From contig NZ_BJMN01000001.1 in assembly GCF_006539185.1 (NCBI RefSeq), forward strand, positions 62,001 through 126,000: a stretch of DNA of 64,000 nt, given 5' to 3'. The stretch comes from Streptomyces gardneri. Lineage in GTDB: Bacteria; Actinomycetota; Actinomycetes; Streptomycetales; Streptomycetaceae. The notes under the pieces were generated by a model. The model did not search any database and was not told the DNA's origin. It saw only the letters and a list, made by a program, of their open reading frames with translations. A program made the translations under genes and the position numbers. Of the stretch, positions 43,285 through 50,398 are shown in pieces (positions within the stretch are counted from its first letter, which is position 1; every line of letters begins with the position of its first letter).

Positions 43285-44682
43285 ATGCTCACTTCCACCG
43301 CGAACGGGACCTCCCGCCTCTCCCTCTGGCTGCGCGTGCGCGAGTTCGCCGTGCCGCCCTCCATGATCGAGACCGCTTCCACACGCCGCCTGCGCGGTGA
43401 CTGGGCGGGGGCCTGCGCCGCCGCCAGGATCGACGTCGATCTCGACCTCCGCGCCCTGGCGCGCGACCACGGCAGGGAACTCGCCCGCCGCGTCCGGGAC
43501 GATCTGCGCCACCTGGCGCCCGACCTGCTGCGCTGGCACATGCCACGGATCGCCCCGGACGGACTGCTGCGACCCGGTCTGACGGTCGCGCTGGCCCGGT
43601 ACGGGCAGAGCGGTCCGGACGGCGTGGGGCCGGCGCCGCATCTCGTGGCGCGGACTCCGCCCGCCTGGGCGGATGCCGGTCAGCGCATCAGCCTCGCGTG
43701 GTGGGACGGTCACCCGACGGGCCCCGGGGCAGGCGCCGCAGCCCGGCATCCACATCCCCGCCCCAGCCGGCTGTTCCGCTTCGACCTGCACCGTCACCTG
43801 TGGGACGCCCGCAGGGCCGACGAGCTCCGGGCACGGTCGGGGGACGGGCGCACGCCTGCCTCGGCCCCCGGCCTCCCGGAACCTTCGGGGGAAGCCCTGT
43901 CGCCAGGGCTCCGCTGCGCCGTCGACCGGTGGGTGGCCGAGGCGCAGCTCCTGAACCGCGCGGAGGGCCGACCCGAGGGCGGCGCCGTCGTCGTGCGGCT
44001 CGGCTCCGGACGGCGGATGCTCCTCGAACCCCTCCTCGACGGTGGAGCGGCGGTCACTCCGGCGCCCCCGGAGAGCCTCGCCGCCACCTTGCCCGTCCTG
44101 CCCGACGCGGCCACCTGGGTCCTGCCCGACCTCGAACTGCTCCGCGCCGGACTCGTCGAGGGCGACCGTCTGCACCCGCTCGTCGCCGCGGCACTCGTAC
44201 CGGACCATCGGCCGACGCGCCCGCTCCGGCCCCCGGACGAGGCGGGGCAGCCCCGCCTCGTGGAGTGCCGGGGCGCCCGGCACCGGATCGGCCTGGTCGA
44301 CGGCGTACTGACGCCGCTTGACCACGACCCGGCCGAGGTCCGGCGGGAGGAACTCCTCGTCGCGTTGACCGGCACACCACTGCCCTGCCTGCGGGCGATC
44401 GACGAGGCGCACCGCCGCCCCGACTGCCTCACCGGAGTCCGTGAGCGCCTCGACCACGGCGACACCGCCGGCGCGCTGGCCGTCGTCGAGGGCCTCCTCG
44501 GCCCCGACGCGGTGCTGCGCGGCGGCGCCCTGCGCGACGAACTGGAAGCCGCCGCGCACCGGCGGATCACCTACGGCCTGTACCGGGCGGGCCTCGTGGG
44601 TCCCGCACCCGACCGCCTCCTCCCCGGCGTCCGCCGTCCCCGTGACCGGCGCTCGCACCCCCGCGACGTGACCCGCCGCTGA
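43285..44682 (+). CDS. Uncharacterised first gene of the MoxR-VWA cassette
   Basis: 465 residues; AAGGTGAG sits six bases before ATG 43285. No signal, membrane segment or known motif. The protein is arginine-rich with short conserved-looking blocks: RLRGDWAGACAAARIDVDLDLRALARDHG, LAPDLLRWHMPRIAPDGLL, LFRFDLHRHLWDARRADELRA, and VVRLGSGRRMLLEP. A helical C-terminal half follows (LPCLRAIDEAHRRPDCLTGVRERLDHGDTAGALAVVEGLLG). It lies 74 bases before the MoxR ATPase gene on the same strand. It is probably the client-binding or scaffold subunit of that machine, which is an inference from position. Confidence 0.75.
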   Translation: MLTSTANGTSRLSLWLRVREFAVPPSMIETASTRRLRGDWAGACAAARIDVDLDLRALARDHGRELARRVRDDLRHLAPDLLRWHMPRIAPDGLLRPGLTVALARYGQSGPDGVGPAPHLVARTPPAWADAGQRISLAWWDGHPTGPGAGAAARHPHPRPSRLFRFDLHRHLWDARRADELRARSGDGRTPASAPGLPEPSGEALSPGLRCAVDRWVAEAQLLNRAEGRPEGGAVVVRLGSGRRMLLEPLLDGGAAVTPAPPESLAATLPVLPDAATWVLPDLELLRAGLVEGDRLHPLVAAALVPDHRPTRPLRPPDEAGQPRLVECRGARHRIGLVDGVLTPLDHDPAEVRREELLVALTGTPLPCLRAIDEAHRRPDCLTGVRERLDHGDTAGALAVVEGLLGPDAVLRGGALRDELEAAAHRRITYGLYRAGLVGPAPDRLLPGVRRPRDRRSHPRDVTRR

Positions 44683-44756
44683 CCGGCCGACCTCCATCCC
44701 ACTTCTTCTTTCCGCCCTCGCCGAAACGGCCCTCCCGAACCTCCAGGTGATCACCC

Positions 44757-46019
44757 ATGCCGACGAACACTCCGTACGCCCCCGCCGCCCCCACCTCCAC
44801 CCCCGTACACACCGACCAGCTCGACATCGCCGGTGAGCTCCTCGCCCTGCTGCGCGACGCACGCACCGAACCCCGCCCCGACCCCCAGCTGGAGGCGCTG
44901 ACCCTGGCCGTCGCCGCCGACCTGCCCGTACTGCTGTGGGGCGAACCGGGCATCGGCAAGACCGCGGCCCTGACCCAACTGGCCGCGTCCCTCGACCTGC
45001 CGCTGACCACGGTGATCGCCAGCGTCCACGAGCCGTCGGACTTCTCGGGACTGCCCGTGGTCGGCGACGACCCCGCGGAGCAGGGCATCCCGATGGCGCC
45101 GCCGGACTGGGCCGTGCGGCTGGTCCGGGCCGGTCGGGGGCTGCTGTTCCTCGACGAACTGTCCACCGCGACACCGGCCGTGCAGGCCGCCCTCCTGCGC
45201 CTCGTGCTCGAACGGCGCGTGGGAGCCCTGCGCCTGCCGCCCGGCGTACGGATCGTGGCCGCCGCCAACCCGCGCGCCTCGGCGGCCGACGGCTGGGAGC
45301 TGAGCCCGCCGCTCGCCAACCGGTTCGTGCACCTCCGGTGGACCCACGACCACGAGGTGGTCGTCCGCGGACTCGGCGGGACCTGGCCGCGGGCGACCCT
45401 GCCGCGGCTCGACCCGGCGAAGCTGCCCGGGGCCGTGGACTTCGCCCGCCGCGCCGTCTGCGGGCTCCTCGCCGCCCGTCCCGCCCTCGTCCACCGGCTG
45501 CCGAGCGGAGAGACGCAACGGGGCGGCGCGTGGCCGTCACCCCGGAGCTGGGAGATGACCCTCCAGCTGATCGCCTTCGCGACCGCGGCGGGCTCCGCGC
45601 GCGACGTCCTGTCCCTGCTCGTCCGAGGCACCGTCGGGGACGGTCCTGGCCTCGAACTCCTCGCCGCCCTGGACCGGATGGACCTGCCGGACCCCGAGGC
45701 GCTGCTCGCCGACCCCGACGACGCCGACCTGCCCGAGCGGGGGGACCTGCGCCAGGCCGCGCTGGACGGCGTCGTCGCCGCGGTCCGCGCCCGCCCGGCC
45801 AAGTCCCGCTGGGACGCGGCCTGGACCCTCCTGGTCCGGGCGATGGAGACCGGAGCCCCCGACCTGGTCGTCGTCCCCGCCACGGCCCTCGCCGCCCTGC
45901 GGGAGGAGGAGTGGGACGTGCCCGCGTCGATCGAGCGGCTCGCCGGAGCGGTGTCCCTGTCCCGACGGGTGGACCGGGCGGCGGCCCGGGTCGCGGTCTC
46001 GGAGGAGGCGACCCGATGA
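44757..46019 (+). CDS. MoxR-type AAA+ ATPase
   Basis: 420 residues from ATG 44757 (AGGTGA upstream). Walker A GEPGIGKTAALTQLAASL at about 62, Walker B GRGLLFLDELSTATPAVQAALLRLVLE near 130, sensor 1 VRIVAAANPRA, then SPPLANRFVHLRWTHDHE and sensor 2 (SPRSWEMTLQLIAF). MoxR ATPases assemble or remodel complexes together with VWA-domain partners. Its stop overlaps the start of the VWA/metallopeptidase gene by four bases (ATGA), so the two products are made together. Confidence 0.9.
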   Translation: MPTNTPYAPAAPTSTPVHTDQLDIAGELLALLRDARTEPRPDPQLEALTLAVAADLPVLLWGEPGIGKTAALTQLAASLDLPLTTVIASVHEPSDFSGLPVVGDDPAEQGIPMAPPDWAVRLVRAGRGLLFLDELSTATPAVQAALLRLVLERRVGALRLPPGVRIVAAANPRASAADGWELSPPLANRFVHLRWTHDHEVVVRGLGGTWPRATLPRLDPAKLPGAVDFARRAVCGLLAARPALVHRLPSGETQRGGAWPSPRSWEMTLQLIAFATAAGSARDVLSLLVRGTVGDGPGLELLAALDRMDLPDPEALLADPDDADLPERGDLRQAALDGVVAAVRARPAKSRWDAAWTLLVRAMETGAPDLVVVPATALAALREEEWDVPASIERLAGAVSLSRRVDRAAARVAVSEEATR

Positions 46020-47284
46020 CCCGGCGTACACCGGGCGAGTCGACCGCGGCCCGCGCGACGGCGACACTCGACCGCGACAAACTCTTCGCCGCCAGGCTGC
46101 AGGCCGTCCGCGCCCGGCCCTATCTGGCCACGGCCCTCTTCGCCCTCCACGTCGTGGAGTCGCGGCAGGTGCCCACGATGGCCGTCGACCGGTACTGGCG
46201 CTGCTACGTCTCCCCGGGCTTCGTCGACCGGATGCCGGTGGAGGAGCTGGCCGGGGTGTGGGTGCACGAGGTGTCGCACCTGCTCCGCGACCACCACGGC
46301 CGCGGTGACCGGGTCGCGCGCCAACGCGGCCTCACGGGCCCGGGCGAGCGGCTGCGGATCAACATCGCGGCGGACTGCGAGATCAACGACGATGTGTTCG
46401 GCGACGGCCTGGCCCGGCCCGAAGGGGCCGTCGATCCGCAGTCCCTGGGGCTCCCGGAAGGGGAGCTCATGGAGGACTACCTGCGACAGTTCCGGCTCGG
46501 TACCCACCTGGAGAGAGCCGCCTGGCTGGACTGCGGCAGCGGCGCCGACGGCCTGGAGCGCCCCTGGGACCTGGGGCCGGACGGCGCGCACGGCCTCAGC
46601 GAACAGGAGCAGGACGCCGTCCGGTTCCGGGTGGCCCAGGGCATCACCGGCAGGCCGGGTGACGCCCCACGGGGCTGGCGGCGTTGGGCGGAGGAGGCCT
46701 TCCACACCCCGCAGCCGTGGCGGGAGCTGCTCGGAGCGGCGGTGCGCTCGGCGGCCACCGGCCCGGGAGCAGGCGAGGACCACACGTACGGAAGGCCCTC
46801 GCGGCGCTCGGCGGCCGTGCCCGGAGCCGTCCTGCCGAGCCTGCGGCGCAGACCGCCCCGCGTCTCCGTGATCATCGACACCTCGGGCTCGGTGAGCGAC
46901 GCCGAACTGGGCAGCGCCCTCCTCGAAGTCTCCGCGATCTCACGGTCCGTGGGCGGTCGGCGCGACCTGGTGACCGTGGTGCCGTGCGACGCGGCCGCCC
47001 GGATCGCGCACCCCCTGTGCCGTGCCGAGGGCATCCCGCTGATCGGCGGTGGTGGCACGGACCTGCGGACCGGCTTCGCCGCGGCGCTCGGCGCGCGGCC
47101 CCGGCCGGACGTCGTCGTGGTGCTCACCGACGGCCAGACGCCGTGGCCGGAGAGACGGCCGCCGTGCCGGACGGTGGTGGGGGTTTTCTCCCGTGGGCAC
47201 AGGCCCAGGACCTGGGACGAGGACGACCCCGACTACGTACCGGACGCGCCGCCGGACTGGGCTCGCGTGGTGGACATCGGTTAG
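46016..47284 (+). CDS. VWA-like protein with N-terminal HExxH metallopeptidase domain (DUF2201/COG3864 type)
   Basis: 422 residues. N-terminal domain: ELAGVWVHEVSHLLRDHHGRGDR has the zinc motif HEVSH (about 84-88), and INIAADCEINDD downstream can give the third ligand, as in the putative metallopeptidase domain of this family. The C-terminal von Willebrand A fold has the MIDAS pieces VSVIIDTSGSVSDAELGSAL (near 285), GGGTDLRTGFAAAL and VVVLTDGQTPWPE. Zinc peptidase and VWA in one chain with a MoxR partner suggests a processed or remodelled protein target. Good ribosome site GGAGGAGG; coupled to the MoxR gene. Confidence 0.88.
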   Translation: MTRRTPGESTAARATATLDRDKLFAARLQAVRARPYLATALFALHVVESRQVPTMAVDRYWRCYVSPGFVDRMPVEELAGVWVHEVSHLLRDHHGRGDRVARQRGLTGPGERLRINIAADCEINDDVFGDGLARPEGAVDPQSLGLPEGELMEDYLRQFRLGTHLERAAWLDCGSGADGLERPWDLGPDGAHGLSEQEQDAVRFRVAQGITGRPGDAPRGWRRWAEEAFHTPQPWRELLGAAVRSAATGPGAGEDHTYGRPSRRSAAVPGAVLPSLRRRPPRVSVIIDTSGSVSDAELGSALLEVSAISRSVGGRRDLVTVVPCDAAARIAHPLCRAEGIPLIGGGGTDLRTGFAAALGARPRPDVVVVLTDGQTPWPERRPPCRTVVGVFSRGHRPRTWDEDDPDYVPDAPPDWARVVDIG

Positions 47285-47319
47285 CCCGTGAGCCGGCCGT
47301 CGGGGCGAAAGGATGGGGC

Positions 47320-47847
47320 CTAGACGAATCCAGGCTGCCCGGACTCGACGAAACGGTGGACCGACCGGCGCAGGAGGTCGAGGAACTCGGCGAGGTCGTT
47401 CGTGATCCGGACGAACTCGCTGTCCGTGGAAGCACGGCGAGAACGCCAGACCGCACCGTCCCCGGCGACCGCGTAGTGGATGCCCCCGCCGTCGGAGCCG
47501 ATCAGCACGGCGGGGACGGTTCCGCCCGCCTCGGGCAGATCGAGGCGTTCGTCGAGCGCCTCGGCCCCGGAGCGCAGGAAGTAGGCGTTGCCGATGTCGC
47601 CCATGTTCACGGCGCCGATCTCGCCGTAGTACACGGCGAGATCGGCGAAGCCCGGCGACTCCTCGGCCAGCCGCTCCGCAGCGGCCCGGTCGTCCTCCTC
47701 CGGCGGGTGGATCGCGTTCTCCCCGGGGCCGTAGCCGTACTTCTCCTCGAAGCCGCGGGTCACGGCGGCGAGGGCCGCCGAGACCTCCTCGCGCCAGGCG
47801 GCGAGGGAGGCTGCGGTGAGAGGGACGGCGTCGTACGAATCGCTCAT
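47320..47847 (-). CDS. SMI1/KNR4 (SUKH) family protein
   Basis: 175 residues; GAGGATGAGGCC before ATG 47847. SUKH features: LAVYYGEIGAVNMGDIGNAYFLRSGAEALDE, then VPAVLIGSDGGGIHYAVAGDGAVWRSRRASTDSEFVRITNDLAEFLDLLRRSV. This matches the GSDGGG and final LxEFLxxL pattern of the family. Many bacterial SUKH proteins are immunity proteins to polymorphic toxins, but no toxin or secretion gene adjoins, so a general binding role is equally possible. Convergent with the MoxR cassette. Confidence 0.8.
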   Translation of the reverse strand: MSDSYDAVPLTAASLAAWREEVSAALAAVTRGFEEKYGYGPGENAIHPPEEDDRAAAERLAEESPGFADLAVYYGEIGAVNMGDIGNAYFLRSGAEALDERLDLPEAGGTVPAVLIGSDGGGIHYAVAGDGAVWRSRRASTDSEFVRITNDLAEFLDLLRRSVHRFVESGQPGFV

Positions 47848-47893
47848 GGCCTCATCCTCACAGCCCGCCCGACCGATCCTCCGCAGGTCCGGT

Positions 47894-48970
47894 TCAGGTG
47901 CCGAGCGCCCGGGCGAGGAGCGCGCGGCGGTGGCGCGTACCCGTCTTCGTGAAGATCGACTTGAGGTGGTCCTGGACCGTGAGCGCGGACAGGGACATGG
48001 TCTGCGCCACCGCGCCGGTGTCGGCGCCGTCCGCGAGGTGACCGAGCAGTTCCGTCTCGCGGCCCGTCAGGCCGTGGGCCCGGCAGAAGACGTCCAGACG
48101 GTCGGCCGGGGTGGTCTCCTCGATGGTCACCGCGATCTCCCGGCCGGACGGCGGTGGGACCTCTGCACCCGGTCCGTGCTCGATACGGGCCGCGCGCAGC
48201 GTCAGCCACAGCCCGTCGGCGAGGTGCACGCGCGCGCGTGGCGGGTTCGGGTCGACGCCCGCCTCGCGGGCGAGCAGCTGCGCGGCCACGTTGTACGCGG
48301 CCGCCGGGATTGGCGCCCGGCCCTCCTCCGGAGGGATCAGGCCCGCCAGATAGGCCGGGGCCTCGGGCGTCTGGCCGCGCACCCGCAGGTCCGGGGAGAG
48401 CAGCAGCACCAGCGGGCCCGGCCGGTCGGTGCCCGGCGGGCGGGCCGGGAAGGCCGCGGCCTGGGCACGCCGCAGGGCCTCCGTGACCGGCCCGGCCACC
48501 GCGTCCAGGTACGCCAGGTCCGCCGCGCCGAACTCCGCCCCGTACCGCCACAGATCGAGGAAGCCCCAGCAGCCGAACCGGTCGCGGAAGACGGCCGAGG
48601 CCACGTCCCGCACCCCGGCCGGCCGCAGCAGCTCCTCCCACAGCGGCCCCCGCTCGCCCTCCGGCAGGCCGCTCAGCGCGGCGGCACCCGTCAGGGACGT
48701 CCAGCGGTCCGCGCGTGTCAGGTACTTGAGCCGGATCAGCCGGGGCAGCTCCGGCAGGACGGGGACCCGGGCCACCGGCGCGCACCCCACCGAGGTCACC
48801 GGATCCGTCAGCAGGAACGCGAAGGCGTCGGCGCCGAGCAGCGCCCGGAACTCCCGGAGCAGCCGGACCCGCAGCGCGTGGGCGTCCCCGCCGGCCGCGC
48901 AGATCCGCAGGACGCGCTCGCGGGAGCGGACGTGGTCATGGGTGTGGGCGTGGCCGGCCGAGGGAGCCAT
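47894..48970 (-). CDS. LuxR-type regulator with N-terminal GAF-like region
   Basis: 358 residues from ATG 48970. The C-terminal LuxR helix-turn-helix reads FCRAHGLTGRETELLGHLADGADTGAVAQTMSLSALTVQDHLKSIFTKTGTRHRRALLARALG. The N-terminal 200 residues have a GAF-like pattern (LLREFRALLGADAFAFLLTDP, DVASAVFRDRFGCWGFLDLWRYGAEFGAADLAYLDAVAGPVTEALRRA). No response-regulator aspartate domain. Many actinomycete proteins of this layout respond to small ligands. It is divergent from the small barrel protein gene. The inverted repeat at 48994-49007 lies 24 bases upstream of its start. Confidence 0.9.
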   Translation of the reverse strand: MAPSAGHAHTHDHVRSRERVLRICAAGGDAHALRVRLLREFRALLGADAFAFLLTDPVTSVGCAPVARVPVLPELPRLIRLKYLTRADRWTSLTGAAALSGLPEGERGPLWEELLRPAGVRDVASAVFRDRFGCWGFLDLWRYGAEFGAADLAYLDAVAGPVTEALRRAQAAAFPARPPGTDRPGPLVLLLSPDLRVRGQTPEAPAYLAGLIPPEEGRAPIPAAAYNVAAQLLAREAGVDPNPPRARVHLADGLWLTLRAARIEHGPGAEVPPPSGREIAVTIEETTPADRLDVFCRAHGLTGRETELLGHLADGADTGAVAQTMSLSALTVQDHLKSIFTKTGTRHRRALLARALGT

Positions 48971-48993
48971 GGGCGGAGCGTACGGGCCGGTAC

Positions 48994-49007
48994 CCCAGAG
49001 ATCTGGG
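48994..49007. promoter_or_regulatory. CCCAGA-GA-TCTGGG inverted repeat, probable LuxR-type operator
   Basis: Perfect 6-bp arms around GA, with further partial symmetry outward (TAC and GTA flanks). It lies between the divergent LuxR-type gene and the small barrel-protein gene, about 70 bases before the latter. Confidence 0.5.
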
Positions 49008-49076
49008 ATGTACGCGACGCGGGGCCGCCGTCCACGCTGGAACCGTCCCCCCGGTCGGACTCCGAGAGGAGGAGCC

Positions 49077-49394
49077 GTGATCACCCTGCACATCGAGCAT
49101 CCGATCACCGACTACACCGTGTGGAAGACGGCGTTCGACCGCTTCGCCGACGCCCGAAGGGACGCCGGCGTCCTCCGGCACCAGGTGCGCCGACCCGTCG
49201 ACGACCCCGCCTATGTCGTCGTCGACCTGTCCTTCGCGGCCACCGAGCAGGCCGAGGGCTTCCTGGATTTCCTCCGCACGCGCGTGTGGGCGAACCCCGA
49301 ACGGGCCCCGGCGCTGGTCGGCACACCCGCCACCCGCGTCCTCGTCACGGAGGAGGAGTCACGGGGGGCGGTGGAGGAAGCGGAGGGCGCCTGA
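49077..49394 (+). CDS. Small dimeric alpha/beta-barrel protein
   Basis: 105 residues; AGAGGAGGAGCC immediately precedes GTG 49077. ITLHIEHPITDYTVWKTAFDRFADARRDAGVLRHQVRRPVDDPAYVVVDLSFAATEQAEGFLDFLRTRVW has the beta-alpha-beta ferredoxin-like pattern of ABM-type small monooxygenases and cyclases. The usual active-site residues are not clearly present. It is probably the target of the divergent LuxR regulator. Function unknown. Confidence 0.75.
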   Translation: MITLHIEHPITDYTVWKTAFDRFADARRDAGVLRHQVRRPVDDPAYVVVDLSFAATEQAEGFLDFLRTRVWANPERAPALVGTPATRVLVTEEESRGAVEEAEGA

Positions 49395-49448
49395 CCGCTT
49401 TCCCGGGGTCCGGGAATCCCGGGCCGCTTCCCGCGTAGCCTGAGCGCC

Positions 49449-50306
49449 ATGAGGCAGGACGCCGACCCCGGGCTCTTCGGGCCCCGCTCCGTCACCTGGC
49501 AGATGCACGGCGACCCCGTGATGTGGATCGCGGGTGTCCGGGCCCTCTGGCTCCAGGCGCTGCACCCCGTCGCCGTCCGCGGCGTCATGATCAACAGCAG
49601 CTTCCGGGAGGACCCCTGGGGGCGGCTCATGCGGACCGCGAACTTCGTCGGGACGCTGAGCTACGGGACCGCCGAGGCGGCGGAGGCGGCCGGCGCCCGC
49701 GTCCGCCGGATCCACCGGCTCCTCGGCGTGGACGACCCCGAACTCCTGCTCTGGGTCCACTGCGCCGAGGTCGACTCGTACCTCTCGGTCGCGCGCCGAT
49801 CCGGCATCCCGCTCACCGACGCCGAGGCCGACCGCTATCTCGACGAGCACCGCGTCTCCGCCCGTCTCGTCGGCCTCGACCCGGAGACCGTCCCCGGCTC
49901 CGCCGCCGCACTCGCCGACTACTTCGCGTCGATACGGCCCCGGCTCGAAGCCGGACCGGACGCGCGGACCGTCGAGGACTTCCTGCGCCGACCGCCGGTG
50001 AAACCCGTCCTGGTACCGGCGCGCGAAGTGATCTGGCGGCGCGTGACGGCACTCGCGTACGACACGCTGCCCCCGTACGCCCACGCGCTCTACGGCACCC
50101 CCGCCCCGGCCGACGGGACCGTCACCCGGCGGCTCACCGCGACGGCCAATCTCCTCCGGTGCATCCCCGACCGCCTGCGCTGGCGGCTGCCGCCCCGGCA
50201 CATCCTCCGGGCCATGGACCGCCTCGGCCAGGACACCCGCCCCGCCCCCTTCGCCCGCCTCGGCGCACAGGGCCGGCCGGGTGCCGGGACACGCTCCGAT
50301 CCCTGA
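49449..50306 (+). CDS. MpaB-family oxygenase (DUF2236)
   Basis: 285 residues from ATG 49449. The family's heme-binding helical core is recognisable: RSVTWQMHGDPVMWIAGVRALWLQALHPVAVRGVMINSSFREDPWGRLMRTANFVGTLSYGT, VRRIHRLLGVDDPELLLWVHCAEVDSYL, and WRRVTALAYDTLPPYAHALYG. The arrangement of His and Arg (HPVAVRGV, VHCAEVDS) fits the DUF2236/latex-clearing-protein-like fold that binds b-type heme. The substrate is not known; fungal MpaB cleaves a terpenoid chain. It lies 54 bases after the small barrel-protein gene and may be cotranscribed. Confidence 0.85.
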   Translation: MRQDADPGLFGPRSVTWQMHGDPVMWIAGVRALWLQALHPVAVRGVMINSSFREDPWGRLMRTANFVGTLSYGTAEAAEAAGARVRRIHRLLGVDDPELLLWVHCAEVDSYLSVARRSGIPLTDAEADRYLDEHRVSARLVGLDPETVPGSAAALADYFASIRPRLEAGPDARTVEDFLRRPPVKPVLVPAREVIWRRVTALAYDTLPPYAHALYGTPAPADGTVTRRLTATANLLRCIPDRLRWRLPPRHILRAMDRLGQDTRPAPFARLGAQGRPGAGTRSDP

Positions 50307-50398
50307 CACGCGCCCTACCCGTACCCACTGTCAGAGGCTGCGGCCATACTGGACATGTCGGGGAGGGTGCACGGAAGCGACGGGGGCGACACCACACG

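Noticed and set aside
43285..47284. Classical VMAP ternary conflict system
   Set aside because: The first gene shows none of the VMAP or effector domains I would expect, and the VWA protein is of the metallopeptidase-fused type.
47320..47847. SUKH protein as immunity gene of a polymorphic toxin system
   Set aside because: No toxin, WXG or secretion gene adjoins; only the family membership is supported.
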